Part shown: positions 36,574-45,753 of the stretch, in pieces
Layout: each line of letters starts with the position of its first letter
How positions within the stretch are numbered: the stretch's first letter is position 1
Assembly: GCA_040387755.1 (NCBI GenBank)
Contig: JAZKDB010000004.1
Coordinates: 124,001-188,000, forward strand
DNA length: 64,000 nt
Reading direction: 5' to 3'
Source: Rurimicrobium sp040387755
GTDB lineage: Bacteria; Bacteroidota; Bacteroidia; Chitinophagales; Chitinophagaceae
Notes under the pieces: generated by a model
Database searches by the model: none
Seen by the model: the letters and a program-made list of their open reading frames with translations, nothing else
What the model was told of the DNA's origin: nothing
Program-made: the position numbers and the translations under genes

Positions 36574-38094
36574 CTACTCCACCGTTTTCTCTGGGCGCAT
36601 CTGCGGGAATAACAGCACATCCTGTATTGATACCTGACCTGTCAACAACATACCCAAACGGTCAATACCAAAGCCGATACCAGCCGTTGGAGGCATACCA
36701 TATTCCAGTGCACGAAGGAAATCATAATCAATAAACATGGCCTCATCATCGCCACGCTCCATCAGTTTTACCTGCTCTTCAAAACGCTCGCGCTGGTCAA
36801 TAGGATCATTCAATTCGCTGTAGGCATTGGCAATTTCTTTACCATTTACAATAAGCTCAAAGCGTTCTACCAATCCAGCTTTGCTGCGGTGCTTCTTTGT
36901 CAGCGGACTCATCTCTACAGGATAGTCTATAATAAATGTTGGTTGTACATAGTGATGCTCACATTTACCACCAAAAATTTCATCAATCAACTTTCCTTTA
37001 CCCACATTAGGGTCTACCTGTATATGCAATTGTTTACACACATCGCGCAGGCCAGCTTCGTCCATCTCGCTCACATCAAAGCCCGTGTGTTCTTTAATGG
37101 CATCATAGATACAGACACGAGCATATGGAGCTTTGAAACTTACTTCTTTACCGTCAATAGTAGCTACAGGTGTACCATTAGTAGCAATAGCGGTTTGTTC
37201 CAGCAACTGCTCCGTAGTTTCCATCATCCAGTAATAATCCTTGTAGGCTACGTAAAACTCCAATACAGTAAACTCCGGATTGTGCGTGCGGTCCATCCCT
37301 TCATTACGGAAGTTGCGGCTAAACTCATACACCCATTCAAAGCCCCCAACGATTAATCTTTTAAGGTAAAGTTCATTGGCAATACGCAAATACAAAGGCA
37401 TATCCAAAGCATTATGATGCGTGGCAAATGGCCTTGCGGCTGCACCACCGGGTATACTTTGTAATACAGGAGTATCCACTTCCAGTCCGCCGCGTTCGTT
37501 GAGGAAGTTGCGGATGGCATTTTTCATTTTGGTAATCTTAGTGAAGGTATCGCGCACGCCAGGATTCACAATAAGGTCGGCATAACGCTGACGATATTTA
37601 AACTCCATATCACTCACTGCATCAAACACCTCACCATCTTTCTCTTTTACAATAGGTAATGGATGCAAAGACTTGGTCAATAAAGTAAATGAGGTAGCGT
37701 GAATAGAAGTTTCTCCCATTTTGGTGGTAAACACATAGCCTTCCACCCCGATAATATCACCTATGTCTATCAGCTTTTTCCATACAATGTCAAACATTGA
37801 CTTATCTTCTCCGGGGCAGATATCATCTCTGCGGATATAAATTTGAATACGCTCAGTACTATCCTGCAACACTGCAAAATTAGCCTTACCCATATCGCGC
37901 ACCATCATCACACGACCGGCAACCGAAACCTTGGCAAACTGCTCCTTCACTTCCTCTGTGTAATCGGCCTTGATACCCTTGGCAGTATGGCTCACTTCAT
38001 AAGTTGGTGCAGGGAATGGGTCTATGCCCATATCCAGTAATTGCTGTAGTTTTTCGCGGCGGATAATCTCCTGTTCGCTCAATGTCTGACTCAT
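36574..38094 (-). CDS. lysS: Lysyl-tRNA synthetase, class II
   Basis: LysS charges tRNA-Lys. It has an N-terminal OB-fold anticodon domain (VSVAGRVMMVRDMGKANFAVLQD region) and class II motifs: motif 1 near FLNERGGLEVDTPVLQS, motif 2 FRNEGMDRTHNPEFT, and motif 3 GIGFGIDRLGMLLTG at the C-terminus. Its 506 residues fit the family. The upstream 396-bp gap carries a promoter box and a repeat element. Confidence 0.96.
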   Translation of the reverse strand: MSQTLSEQEIIRREKLQQLLDMGIDPFPAPTYEVSHTAKGIKADYTEEVKEQFAKVSVAGRVMMVRDMGKANFAVLQDSTERIQIYIRRDDICPGEDKSMFDIVWKKLIDIGDIIGVEGYVFTTKMGETSIHATSFTLLTKSLHPLPIVKEKDGEVFDAVSDMEFKYRQRYADLIVNPGVRDTFTKITKMKNAIRNFLNERGGLEVDTPVLQSIPGGAAARPFATHHNALDMPLYLRIANELYLKRLIVGGFEWVYEFSRNFRNEGMDRTHNPEFTVLEFYVAYKDYYWMMETTEQLLEQTAIATNGTPVATIDGKEVSFKAPYARVCIYDAIKEHTGFDVSEMDEAGLRDVCKQLHIQVDPNVGKGKLIDEIFGGKCEHHYVQPTFIIDYPVEMSPLTKKHRSKAGLVERFELIVNGKEIANAYSELNDPIDQRERFEEQVKLMERGDDEAMFIDYDFLRALEYGMPPTAGIGFGIDRLGMLLTGQVSIQDVLLFPQMRPEKTVE

Positions 38095-38128
38095 AATAAA
38101 ATAAAATTGTTCTTTTTAAGAAACGCGG

Positions 38129-38136
38129 CAAAAGTA
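38129..38136 (-). promoter_or_regulatory. -7 box of the lysS promoter
   Basis: TACTTTTG on the minus strand fits TAnnTTTG, 34 nt before the lysS ATG. Confidence 0.5.
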
Positions 38137-38227
38137 GCGCATTTTGCAAGGAAAAGAGCCGAATGGCACATAGAAATTAATCATGAGCGTGCCCCCCCGT
38201 TCATCTGTCACCCTCAGCTTGACAAAG

Positions 38228-38337
38228 AGTTGGGCGTGCCCCCGAAAAGCTATGCTCATAGCCTCCATCGGGGTCGGGCTATCCGCTGCTACTCCTCGCT
38301 ATCGCTGCGGGGTATCCGCTACTATCCCTGCCCAACT
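38228..38337. repeat. Structured intergenic repeat, copy A
   Basis: This is an approximately 110-bp GC-rich block in an A+T-rich gap. It is bounded by the inverted repeat AGTTGGGC (38228-38235) and GCCCAACT (38330-38337). Inside are a hairpin closed by CCCCG/CGGGG with GCTATG/CATAGC within it, and two near-direct repeats, TATCCGCTGCTACTCC (ending 38295) and TATCCGCTACTATCCC (38313-38328). A 21-base stretch at 38275-38295 recurs with one change at 61699-61719. The rest of the 38095-38490 gap holds only the lysS promoter box and no credible gene. Confidence 0.7.
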
Positions 38338-38490
38338 TTTTTATTCAGGCGAGAAGGATTCGAAGCAACATTGTCAGCGCTAAACACTTAAGCCCTAAAC
38401 TCAATGTCAATATTCAGGTACTTAATACCTCACAAAATGAAATCCAGTCAGAATTTTGTCCACCTTTTCATTGTACAACCTATTCGTTAA

Positions 38491-39369
38491 TCAGATAATC
38501 TCCGCTACGTGCTTCCTGATGTTGGAGGCCATTTTCTCCATCGGCAGGTCATTATCATCCACACCAAAGGGGTCTTCTATCTCTTCGGCCACCAACTCCA
38601 TACTGGCCAATACATAAAACACAAAACCCACTATAGGAGCCACATAATAGCCAAGGGTAAATACGTAGCCAAAGGGTAAGGTCATTACATAAATGAAGAT
38701 AAACTTCTTGATAAAGGCACTATAAGATTGGGGTATCGGCGTGTTTTTAATCCGCTCGCAGGCACCACAGATATCTGTAAATGCAGTGAGTTCTGTATTC
38801 AATGTAATGAGTTGGTCACCGCTGATTGCATTGGTCTTATACAGGTCTGTCACTCTTTGCATCATCAATTGGGCTACCTGATTGGGTACATGTTTTTGGG
38901 TATCTATATTACCCAGTTCGGGATGTTCTGCATCATCCAGCGCCAGCCGTGTTACCTCAGACTGTAAATGTTTTTGTAAGACAGAAGCATATAAAGGGAT
39001 TGATTTTCGAAAAAAATTGCGGTGAGCTTTTTCATCCGAATCTAAAATAGCATTAAGCTTCAATGCAAGATTTCGGCTGTTATTCACCAACGCTCCCCAT
39101 AGCTTACGCCCCTCCCACCAACGGTCGTAAGCGGTGTTGGTGCGAAACACCAGTAAAATAGAAATGGCAAAACCCAATAAACTATGCAGCGTGGGGATGT
39201 TCTTTACCCAGCTCTTATCGCTCAGATGCAGAAATTCAATTTCCCAATAGGCAATAGCTAAAGAATAAACAACCACAAAAATAATGAGCGGAAAAAGCTT
39301 CCGCATGGTATCTGATTTAGATACTAAGAAAAGTGCTTTGAGCCAGGCCTTGTTGTTGTATACTTTCAT
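38491..39369 (-). CDS. Bestrophin family channel
   Basis: The 292-residue protein has the bestrophin/UPF0187 architecture: N-terminal helix pairs, HSLLGFAISILLVFRTNTAYDRWWEGRK with the family RTNxAYxRWWEGR motif, and a C-terminal GYYVAPIVGFVFYVLASMELVAEEIEDPFG block. Bacterial homologues form pentameric ion channels. Physiological role is unknown here. A well-formed promoter lies within the end of the downstream-strand neighbour gene. Confidence 0.88.
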   Translation of the reverse strand: MKVYNNKAWLKALFLVSKSDTMRKLFPLIIFVVVYSLAIAYWEIEFLHLSDKSWVKNIPTLHSLLGFAISILLVFRTNTAYDRWWEGRKLWGALVNNSRNLALKLNAILDSDEKAHRNFFRKSIPLYASVLQKHLQSEVTRLALDDAEHPELGNIDTQKHVPNQVAQLMMQRVTDLYKTNAISGDQLITLNTELTAFTDICGACERIKNTPIPQSYSAFIKKFIFIYVMTLPFGYVFTLGYYVAPIVGFVFYVLASMELVAEEIEDPFGVDDNDLPMEKMASNIRKHVAEII

Positions 39370-39393
39370 TTAGATGTAGAATAGCGCTTTGAA

Positions 39394-39423
39394 CAAATAT
39401 ACACTCATAATTACTGCGCCAAA
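39394..39423 (-). promoter_or_regulatory. Promoter of the bestrophin gene
   Basis: On the minus strand TTTG (39420-39423), an 18-nt spacer and TATATTTG (39394-39401) match the Bacteroidota promoter pattern. The -33 element lies in the last codons of the propeller gene. Confidence 0.65.
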
Positions 39424-40421
39424 ACTAAAGTGGCAATTTTCCCTTTGCCTCCTGACAGAAAAACCTTGCGACCACTCTTTGATTTTTGCACTGCATGAAA
39501 ACTCTGTTTGCTGATATTCTTCCAATTCATACCTCCGTCATAAGAAATATCCACACCACTGGTACCGCAGGTGACAAGGGTCTTTTTACTGAGGTATATC
39601 ACACAACTTTTATAACCCTTGGGTGCAGCAGCAGGAATAGAAAAATCGGGGCTTTTGCCTAAACTAAACAGAACACAATTACTATCTGCTCTTGCATCCT
39701 GTGCGAAATCTCCCCCAACCACAATTCCCTTCTTTCCCCACATAGCTATCGAATTGGCACCTGTTGATTCCTTACCTCTCATCAAGGGTAAATACAGTTT
39801 TCTTTTGCCATAAAATAGTCTCGAAACCATTCCACCCGAAACAAAAACAAATGAATTTTCCTTTTCGTGAAGTGTATGAATATTGGTACCGCTTGAGGCA
39901 AAAAACGATTCTCCTTTCTCTACATCTATGGTCCCTGATTCCTTTTTCCAGGTATTACCAAAATCATTTGTTTTTGCCAGATAAACTTTCCCGTCGATAG
40001 GGTCGCCGATTACTACGCCGCTTCCTTTTTCATCAAAGCTCATCGCATCCAGAAACATCCCTTTTGTGCTATCTTCAAATACCTTTATCCAGGTTTTGCC
40101 AGCATCTGTTGTTTTCAAAATCACAGCAGGTTCGCTGATACCCATAATCACAGCCGTGTTGGCATCAAAAGCTTCAATGTCTCTAAAATCTCTTTTTTCG
40201 TAACCGCTTACGGTTATCCACTCGAAACTCTTTCCTCCGTCTGTACTCCTGGCCACTGTACCGTTGCTGCCACTGCACCATACCACCTCATTATCCACTG
40301 CACTTAGTCCCCGCAGGCTGGCATTATGGCCAGAATCCAAAATACTGATGCTTGGATTTTGGGCGAAAGAGATTTGACAACATAACAATAAAAAGGATAA
40401 AACAATACCGTAGCGTTTCAT
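39411..40421 (-). CDS. Exported beta-propeller protein, YCF48/BNR-like
   Basis: A signal peptide (CCQISFA|QNP) is followed by repeated blades with Asp-box-like motifs (GTVARSTDGGKSFEWI, ILKTTDAGKTWIKV, NDFGNTWKKE, ISYDGGMNWKNI) as in YCF48 and sialidase-type propellers. It has 336 residues. The role is unknown; such proteins often bind or stabilise other envelope proteins. Its ATG overlaps the stop of the DUF3820 gene by one base (TAATG), so the two are translationally coupled. Confidence 0.8.
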   Translation of the reverse strand: MKRYGIVLSFLLLCCQISFAQNPSISILDSGHNASLRGLSAVDNEVVWCSGSNGTVARSTDGGKSFEWITVSGYEKRDFRDIEAFDANTAVIMGISEPAVILKTTDAGKTWIKVFEDSTKGMFLDAMSFDEKGSGVVIGDPIDGKVYLAKTNDFGNTWKKESGTIDVEKGESFFASSGTNIHTLHEKENSFVFVSGGMVSRLFYGKRKLYLPLMRGKESTGANSIAMWGKKGIVVGGDFAQDARADSNCVLFSLGKSPDFSIPAAAPKGYKSCVIYLSKKTLVTCGTSGVDISYDGGMNWKNISKQSFHAVQKSKSGRKVFLSGGKGKIATLVLAQ

Positions 40422-40639
40422 TACTTCTTCTTTAGAGGTTCTAATAAATACTCCAGACCATTCAATCTGATTTCATAAAGCGTTTGCAAGAGAACACCCA
40501 ATTTACCTGCAGGAAAGCCCTTTCGCTGAAACCACTCGAGGTAAGCAACAGGAAGATTGCATAAAATTGTGCCTTTATATTTACCAAAAGGCATGGGCAT
40601 CTTTACGAGTTCGAGCAAAATATTGGCATCTGCGGTCAT
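40421..40639 (-). CDS. DUF3820 family protein
   Basis: The 72-residue protein has the family pattern MPFGKYKGTILCNLPVAYL, then EWFQRKGFPAGKLGVLL and NGLEYLLEP. The function is unknown; the same FGKxKG fold is fused to nucleases, including the exonuclease encoded at 9105-9881. It precedes and is coupled to the propeller gene. Confidence 0.85.
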   Translation of the reverse strand: MTADANILLELVKMPMPFGKYKGTILCNLPVAYLEWFQRKGFPAGKLGVLLQTLYEIRLNGLEYLLEPLKKK

Positions 40640-40655
40640 TACAAATCTGATGTTT

Positions 40656-40689
40656 AAAAAAAGGTCTTAGCGAATAGCCAAGACCTTTT
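40656..40689 (-). terminator. Terminator of nrdJ
   Basis: The stem AAAAGGTCTT/AAGACCTTTT (40659-40668 with 40680-40689) is followed on the minus strand by TTTTTTTAAAC. Confidence 0.8.
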
Positions 40690-40716
40690 GGTTGTACAAT
40701 AATATCGAAATAATAT

Positions 40717-43700
40717 TTAACTGCATCCTGTAGTAGTACCACAATTGGGGCACATATAGCAGGTGCCGTTTCTCAAAGTGATATTGCCACAATTGCTGCA
40801 GGCAGGGGCATCAGCACTGGTACCCATTAGTTTTTTTGTTTCGGCACTCACAGCCGATACCACAGGTTTTGCGGGTGTAAGTTTTACCGCAGGTGTTACT
40901 TTGTGTTGTGGCGCAGTAACCCGCACTTGCGATAATTCCTGCTGCACAGTTGGGATATTATTGGGCAAACGGTCTTCGTCCAGCACATGTACCAAATCGT
41001 CACGATCAAGGTATTCGTAAGCTAAAACACGGAACACATAATCCAATACCGAAGTAGCTGTTTTTATGTTTGGATGTTCTACCATTCCGCTCGGTTCGAA
41101 ACGGGTAAAAATAAATTTATCTACATATTCCTCAAGAGGCACACCATATTGCAAACCTACAGAAACCGCAATGGCAAAGCTATTGAGCAGACTACGCATT
41201 GTCGCTCCCTCCTTGGCCATATCAATAAATATTTCGCCCAATGTCTGGTCACCATATTCACCGGTACGAAGGAAAATAGCCTGACCGCCTACTTTACTTT
41301 TAAAGGTATAACCCCTGCGTTTTGCCGGCAAAGTTTTGCGTTCTACAATACGGCTTAGCTGACGTTTTAATTGTGTATCCGGACTGGCTTGTACACGTTT
41401 ATTTACTTCCTCCAAAAGCTCATCAATCGTCAATTGTCCCAAGTCAACAATCTGACTTGGTGCAGGAGTTTCTGCATTCGCATCCTCATTGCTTTCTGCC
41501 GATATTTCTTTTTTCTTTTTATCGCTTTTGTTGCTCAATGGCTGACTTAGTTTCGAACCATCGCGATATAAAGCACAGGCTTTGATACCCAATTGCCAGC
41601 TGAGATAATAACAATCTTTGATTTCATCAACTGTAGCTTCATTAGGCAAATTGATGGTTTTTGAAATTGCTCCTGAGATAAAAGGTTGTACCGCAGCCAT
41701 CATACGGATATGTCCGTGCGCATGGATAAAACGCTCACCCTTTTTACCACATTTATTGGCACAATCAAAAACAGGCAAATGCTCGGGCTTCAATAAAGGA
41801 GCACCTTCCATCATCATAGTGCCGCATACATAATCGTTGGCAGCGTCAATTTCTTCATCACCAAAACCCAATTCCTCCAGCAGATTAAACTCCATGTCGT
41901 AGTATTGCTCCGGCTTGAAACCAAGGCGCTGCAGACATTCTTCTCCTAAATTATAAACATTAAATACAAAGCCAATTTCGAATGCACTTTCAACCAGTGT
42001 ATCCAGCTTCTTCAATTCTTCGGCTATAAATCCTTTTTCGCTCAGCGACTGATGATTGATGTAAGGAGCTCCGGCAAATGTACCGTGACCTTTTACATAC
42101 TTCACAATAGCATCCATTTCAGATTCGCTATACTTCAGATTTTTTAGTGCAGCGGGTATAGACTGATTGATGATTTTGAAATAACCACCACCGGATAGTT
42201 TTTTGAATTTCACCAAAGCAAAATCCGGCTCAACACCTGTAGTGTCACAATCCATTACCAGGCCAATAGTACCTGTTGGCGCAATAACAGTAGCCTGCGC
42301 ATTACGATAACCATATTTCTCTCCCATTTGGATGCAGGTATCCCATGCGCGTGTAGCTGCACTCAACAAATAATCAGGACAATACTTTGCATTAATACCT
42401 ACGGGCTTTGTTTCCAGATTTTCGTAAGCATCAGAAGCATCATAAGCCGCAGCACGGTGATTGCGCATCACACGCATCATATGCTTTGCATTTTCCTTGT
42501 AACGGGGGAAAGTACCCAGAGCAGCTGCCATCTCAGCCGAAGTACTATATGCGACCCCATTCATGATAGCCGTAATAGCACCGGCAATTGCACGGCCTTC
42601 TTCACTGTCGTAAGGGATACCACTCACCATCAACATAGAACCCAGATTGGCGTAGCCCAAACCAAGTGTACGATAATCGTAGCTGAGTTGTGCTACTTCA
42701 GGGCTAGGGAATTGCGCCATCAAAACGGATATCTCCAACACAACAGTCCACAAACGGGTCATATACTCGAAAGCCGGAACATCAAAAATTCCTGTTTCTT
42801 CGTTGAAGAAACGACGAAGATTTAATGAGGCCAGATTACAGGCCGTATTGTCCAGAAACATATATTCCGAGCAAGGATTGGAAGCACGGATATCACCACC
42901 TTCGGGGCAAGTATGCCATTCGTTAATTGTAGTATTGTATTGTGTTCCGGGATCTGCACAACGCCAAGCCGAATAAGAAATTTTATCAAACAATTCTTTT
43001 GCAGGAACCTTCTTCATCACCTTACCATCACTGCGTCCGGTCATTTCCCAATCGCCACCATTAGTAAGTCGACGGAAAAATTCATTAGGAATACGAACCG
43101 AGTTGTTGGAATTCTGACCCGAAACTGTCTTGTAAGCCTCTCCTTCATAATCACTGGAATATCCTGCAGCAATCAAAGCTGCTACTTTCTTTTCTTCCTC
43201 TACTTTCCAATCAATAAAATCCAATACTTCGGGGTGATCTAAATCCAAACAAACCATTTTGGCTGCACGACGTGTGGTGCCACCACTTTTGATAGCCCCT
43301 GCAGAACGGTCACCGATTTTTAGAAAACTCATCAAACCACTGGATGTACCTCCACCACTAAGTTTTTCACCTTCGGCACGAATGTTGGAATAGTTAGTGC
43401 CTACCCCACTTCCGTATTTAAAAATGCGTGCTTCACGTACCCAGAGATCCATAATACCTCCTGCGTTTACCAAATCGTCATCTACACTGAGGATAAAACA
43501 AGCATGTGGTTGCGGACGCTCATAGGCATTGGTGGAACGCTCCAGTTTGCCTGTTGTAGGGTCTACATAATAATGTCCCTGAGCTTTACCATTGATGCCG
43601 TAGCTATTGAATAATCCTGTATTGAACCATTGAGGAGAATTGGGTGCACAACTTTGTTGCAGAATGCTAAACACCAATTCCTCGTAAAATACCTGTGCGT

Positions 43701-44046
43701 CTTTTTCGGTAGCAAAGTAGCCGTATTTGTAGCCCCAGGAGCGCCAGCAATCAGCCAATCGGTGAGCTACTTCTTTAATAGATGTTTCGCGGCCCAGTGT
43801 GCCGTCTGCCTGAGGCACACCGGCTTTACGAAAATATTTTTGTGCCAGAATATCTGTAGCAATCTGAGACCAGTGCTCCGGCACCTCAACATTAGTCATT
43901 TCAAATACCTTTTCACCATTCGGATTACGAATGATAGAACTGCGATAATCGTATTTGAACATATCAAACACGCTGATATCGTCGCGGGTATAATGTCTTT
44001 GGAAACTCAGCCCTTTGCCCGAGCCTGTTTTTGTTGAATTTGTCAT
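40717..44046 (-). CDS. nrdJ: Vitamin B12-dependent ribonucleotide reductase (class II)
   Basis: NrdJ reduces ribonucleotides to deoxyribonucleotides using adenosylcobalamin to make the active-site radical, with or without oxygen. The class II barrel is seen in ACFILSVDDDLVNAGGIMDL, GVGTNYSNIRAEGEKLSGGG, the ASNPCSEYMFLDNTACNLAS segment and ATVIAPTGTIGLVMDCDTTG. The C-terminus has a zinc-ribbon-like Cys set (CSNCGNITLRNGTCYMCPNC, then CS at the end) that carries the reducing thiols. Length 1109 aa. The gene is about 4.2 kb from a riboswitch-controlled B12 uptake operon on the other strand. Confidence 0.95.
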   Translation of the reverse strand: MTNSTKTGSGKGLSFQRHYTRDDISVFDMFKYDYRSSIIRNPNGEKVFEMTNVEVPEHWSQIATDILAQKYFRKAGVPQADGTLGRETSIKEVAHRLADCWRSWGYKYGYFATEKDAQVFYEELVFSILQQSCAPNSPQWFNTGLFNSYGINGKAQGHYYVDPTTGKLERSTNAYERPQPHACFILSVDDDLVNAGGIMDLWVREARIFKYGSGVGTNYSNIRAEGEKLSGGGTSSGLMSFLKIGDRSAGAIKSGGTTRRAAKMVCLDLDHPEVLDFIDWKVEEEKKVAALIAAGYSSDYEGEAYKTVSGQNSNNSVRIPNEFFRRLTNGGDWEMTGRSDGKVMKKVPAKELFDKISYSAWRCADPGTQYNTTINEWHTCPEGGDIRASNPCSEYMFLDNTACNLASLNLRRFFNEETGIFDVPAFEYMTRLWTVVLEISVLMAQFPSPEVAQLSYDYRTLGLGYANLGSMLMVSGIPYDSEEGRAIAGAITAIMNGVAYSTSAEMAAALGTFPRYKENAKHMMRVMRNHRAAAYDASDAYENLETKPVGINAKYCPDYLLSAATRAWDTCIQMGEKYGYRNAQATVIAPTGTIGLVMDCDTTGVEPDFALVKFKKLSGGGYFKIINQSIPAALKNLKYSESEMDAIVKYVKGHGTFAGAPYINHQSLSEKGFIAEELKKLDTLVESAFEIGFVFNVYNLGEECLQRLGFKPEQYYDMEFNLLEELGFGDEEIDAANDYVCGTMMMEGAPLLKPEHLPVFDCANKCGKKGERFIHAHGHIRMMAAVQPFISGAISKTINLPNEATVDEIKDCYYLSWQLGIKACALYRDGSKLSQPLSNKSDKKKKEISAESNEDANAETPAPSQIVDLGQLTIDELLEEVNKRVQASPDTQLKRQLSRIVERKTLPAKRRGYTFKSKVGGQAIFLRTGEYGDQTLGEIFIDMAKEGATMRSLLNSFAIAVSVGLQYGVPLEEYVDKFIFTRFEPSGMVEHPNIKTATSVLDYVFRVLAYEYLDRDDLVHVLDEDRLPNNIPTVQQELSQVRVTAPQHKVTPAVKLTPAKPVVSAVSAETKKLMGTSADAPACSNCGNITLRNGTCYMCPNCGTTTGCS

Positions 44047-44384
44047 AATATTATTGGTATTGGGTGGTCTAAAGCTTCATTCGAAAGCAATGACAACGAA
44101 ATTATTTAAAAGATTCTCTCTTGCAAGTCTAAAATTATAACAAGCTGTGGATAAATGAATTTATATGGTTAAGCAAAAAAATAACAAACAAATACGAGTT
44201 GTAATTATCCTTAATATTTGAAATAATAAATATCTGCACTGCTAGACAAATTATATTCTGAAAAAGCAATCTAGCTAAATTAAGCATTCATTTTCAAATC
44301 ATTAAGTTAAGTTATCGTAAAGACCAAGAAGCCGAAAACCTGATATGATTTTCGGCTTCTTCAAAGCTTAATAAAATATAATTT
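44047..44384. other. Gap upstream of nrdJ, no gene seen
   Basis: This 338-bp A+T-rich stretch has no credible open frame. It must contain the nrdJ promoter (a TAGACTTG-like element on the minus strand near 44126 is a weak candidate) and, at its right end, the terminator hairpin of the DUF5777 gene. I see no second cobalamin riboswitch here: neither a GCCACTG B12 box nor its partner motifs are present. Confidence 0.6.
44326..44361 (-). terminator. Hairpin after the DUF5777 gene
   Basis: A perfect 13-bp stem (44326-44338 with 44349-44361) with a 10-nt loop. The T tract is poor, so this may be a weak terminator or a 3'-end stabiliser. Confidence 0.6.
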
Positions 44385-45353
44385 CTACCAGATTTTATTT
44401 CTGGAATTTTCAAATTCCTTTGGTTTTACAATAGTGAAGACTCGTGCAATATTAAAGCCAAAGCGGAAGCCGCCGTCACCCCATTTGTCTGTAGTTTGGC
44501 CCACAAAAGTGCGCTCGGTCATACCAGAAGAATTGGTGAAATGCAATTGAAAAACATGTCCTCCGGTTTCAATATCAAATCCAATACTTAAAGAGTTGGT
44601 GGTATTGTCCAATTGGGTAAACTGATGATAATATTCCAGATTCAGCGTTACCCGTTTGTTGAGTTTTATCCGGCCACCTGCACCAAGAGCAAGGATATCA
44701 TTTGGCTCGGCCATTGTGTTGACAAAGTTGTAATGCACATGTGTTGGCATTAACTGAAGAGTAAAAATGCTGCTGAATTTTCGCGCAATCAACAATTGAT
44801 TGAAGAAAAACAAGCGATTGCTAAAAGGATATTGCTCAGGAGACACCAATTGACGTCCCAACAACTTATCAGAAGATAATGAAGTAAGAGACATCCCCCC
44901 AACATAGCTAAGACTAAGAGGCATTTCGTCTTTTACCGTCTGGCGCAGAATCTTTGCCTTTATATAACCATCATATTCTTTGTACAAAGAACTACGTCCT
45001 ACTCCGATAGTTATGGCATCATTAATTCCATAATCAAGACCAAGACGAATGGTAGCTCCATCCAAACCAAAAAACTCATGAACACCTCCACTCATCGGAC
45101 TGAATCGGTGAGATATTTTAAAATCAAGTATTCCCCTGCCTGTATTCTCAATACTATGGCCGTTAATCAAACGTGTCGTTTTGAAAGCACCGTAAGTGTA
45201 TTCTTTCACAACAGAATCGTCTTCAAGCAAGGAAGACAAATCGTCCGATGAGCCAGTCTGGGCATATACAGTAGTAACTGATAATTCCAGTAAAATCATG
45301 CACAAAAAAGCATGCAATAATTGCTTTGGTAAATTTGATTTCATAAAAGACAT
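44385..45353 (-). CDS. DUF5777-type outer-membrane beta-barrel protein
   Basis: The 322-residue protein has a signal ending TTVYA|QTG, then the DUF5777 pattern YGAFKTTRLINGHSIENTGR, FKISHRFSP and LGLDYGINDAITIGVGR, with barrel-like strands to the end. In Bacteroidota this family is often encoded next to c-type cytochrome-like proteins, as here. It is last in a three-gene cluster; only 3 nt separate it from the cytochrome-like gene. A second ATG lies three codons after the chosen one. Confidence 0.78.
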   Translation of the reverse strand: MSFMKSNLPKQLLHAFLCMILLELSVTTVYAQTGSSDDLSSLLEDDSVVKEYTYGAFKTTRLINGHSIENTGRGILDFKISHRFSPMSGGVHEFFGLDGATIRLGLDYGINDAITIGVGRSSLYKEYDGYIKAKILRQTVKDEMPLSLSYVGGMSLTSLSSDKLLGRQLVSPEQYPFSNRLFFFNQLLIARKFSSIFTLQLMPTHVHYNFVNTMAEPNDILALGAGGRIKLNKRVTLNLEYYHQFTQLDNTTNSLSIGFDIETGGHVFQLHFTNSSGMTERTFVGQTTDKWGDGGFRFGFNIARVFTIVKPKEFENSRNKIW

Positions 45354-45356
45354 TAA

Positions 45357-45725
45357 TTAGTTTTCCAGAGCGCCTGTATTAATCCAACGACGAACTTTAT
45401 TGATGGTACAATTATCCAGTTTGCTGGCATTTTTAGGCATTGACCCTGCCTCCAATACTGCAAGAAATCTATTGTTATCAACCATATTTTTCACACCTGC
45501 ATAAGCACCAAAATTATATCCTCCGGAAGCTGTAGCATCATGACAACCACTGATAGCACAGGATTGACTGACAATACCTTTTATATCTTTATTCCAGGTG
45601 ATATTGGTAGTATCACAACCCACGCTCGGATACATTGATTCTTTATTGTCTTTATAGCATCCTGCAGATAAAACTACAGTGCCAATGCTGAGCATGAAAA
45701 CAAAAGCTGTCAAATAATTTTTCAT
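45357..45725 (-). CDS. Small lipoprotein with a CxxxxCH cytochrome-like motif
   Basis: The 122-residue protein has a lipoprotein-type signal ending VLSAGC and a single CAISGCHD motif with NDKI-type context (WNKDIKGIVSQSCAISGCH), followed by GGYNFGAYAGV and GSMPKNASKLDNC. The pattern is that of the Bacteroidota and planctomycete cytochrome-like domain; the spacing of four residues between the cysteines differs from classical CxxCH, so haem binding is probable but not certain. The Met in GSMPK could be the second axial ligand. It is the middle gene of a three-gene cluster. Confidence 0.7.
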   Translation of the reverse strand: MKNYLTAFVFMLSIGTVVLSAGCYKDNKESMYPSVGCDTTNITWNKDIKGIVSQSCAISGCHDATASGGYNFGAYAGVKNMVDNNRFLAVLEAGSMPKNASKLDNCTINKVRRWINTGALEN

Positions 45726-45753
45726 CTTTTAAACTTGAATATTTAGTATCTGA

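Noticed and set aside
38228..38337. GTTGGGC and GCCCAAC ends resemble the 7-base core sites of integron attC elements
   Set aside because: Their orientation is opposite to that of an attC site (which begins RYYYAAC and ends GTTRRRY), no integron integrase is present and no cassette array is visible.
38107..38391. Open frames through the lysS-bestrophin gap
   Set aside because: They run through the repeat element, have biased composition and no homology that I recognise; they are by-products of the repeat.
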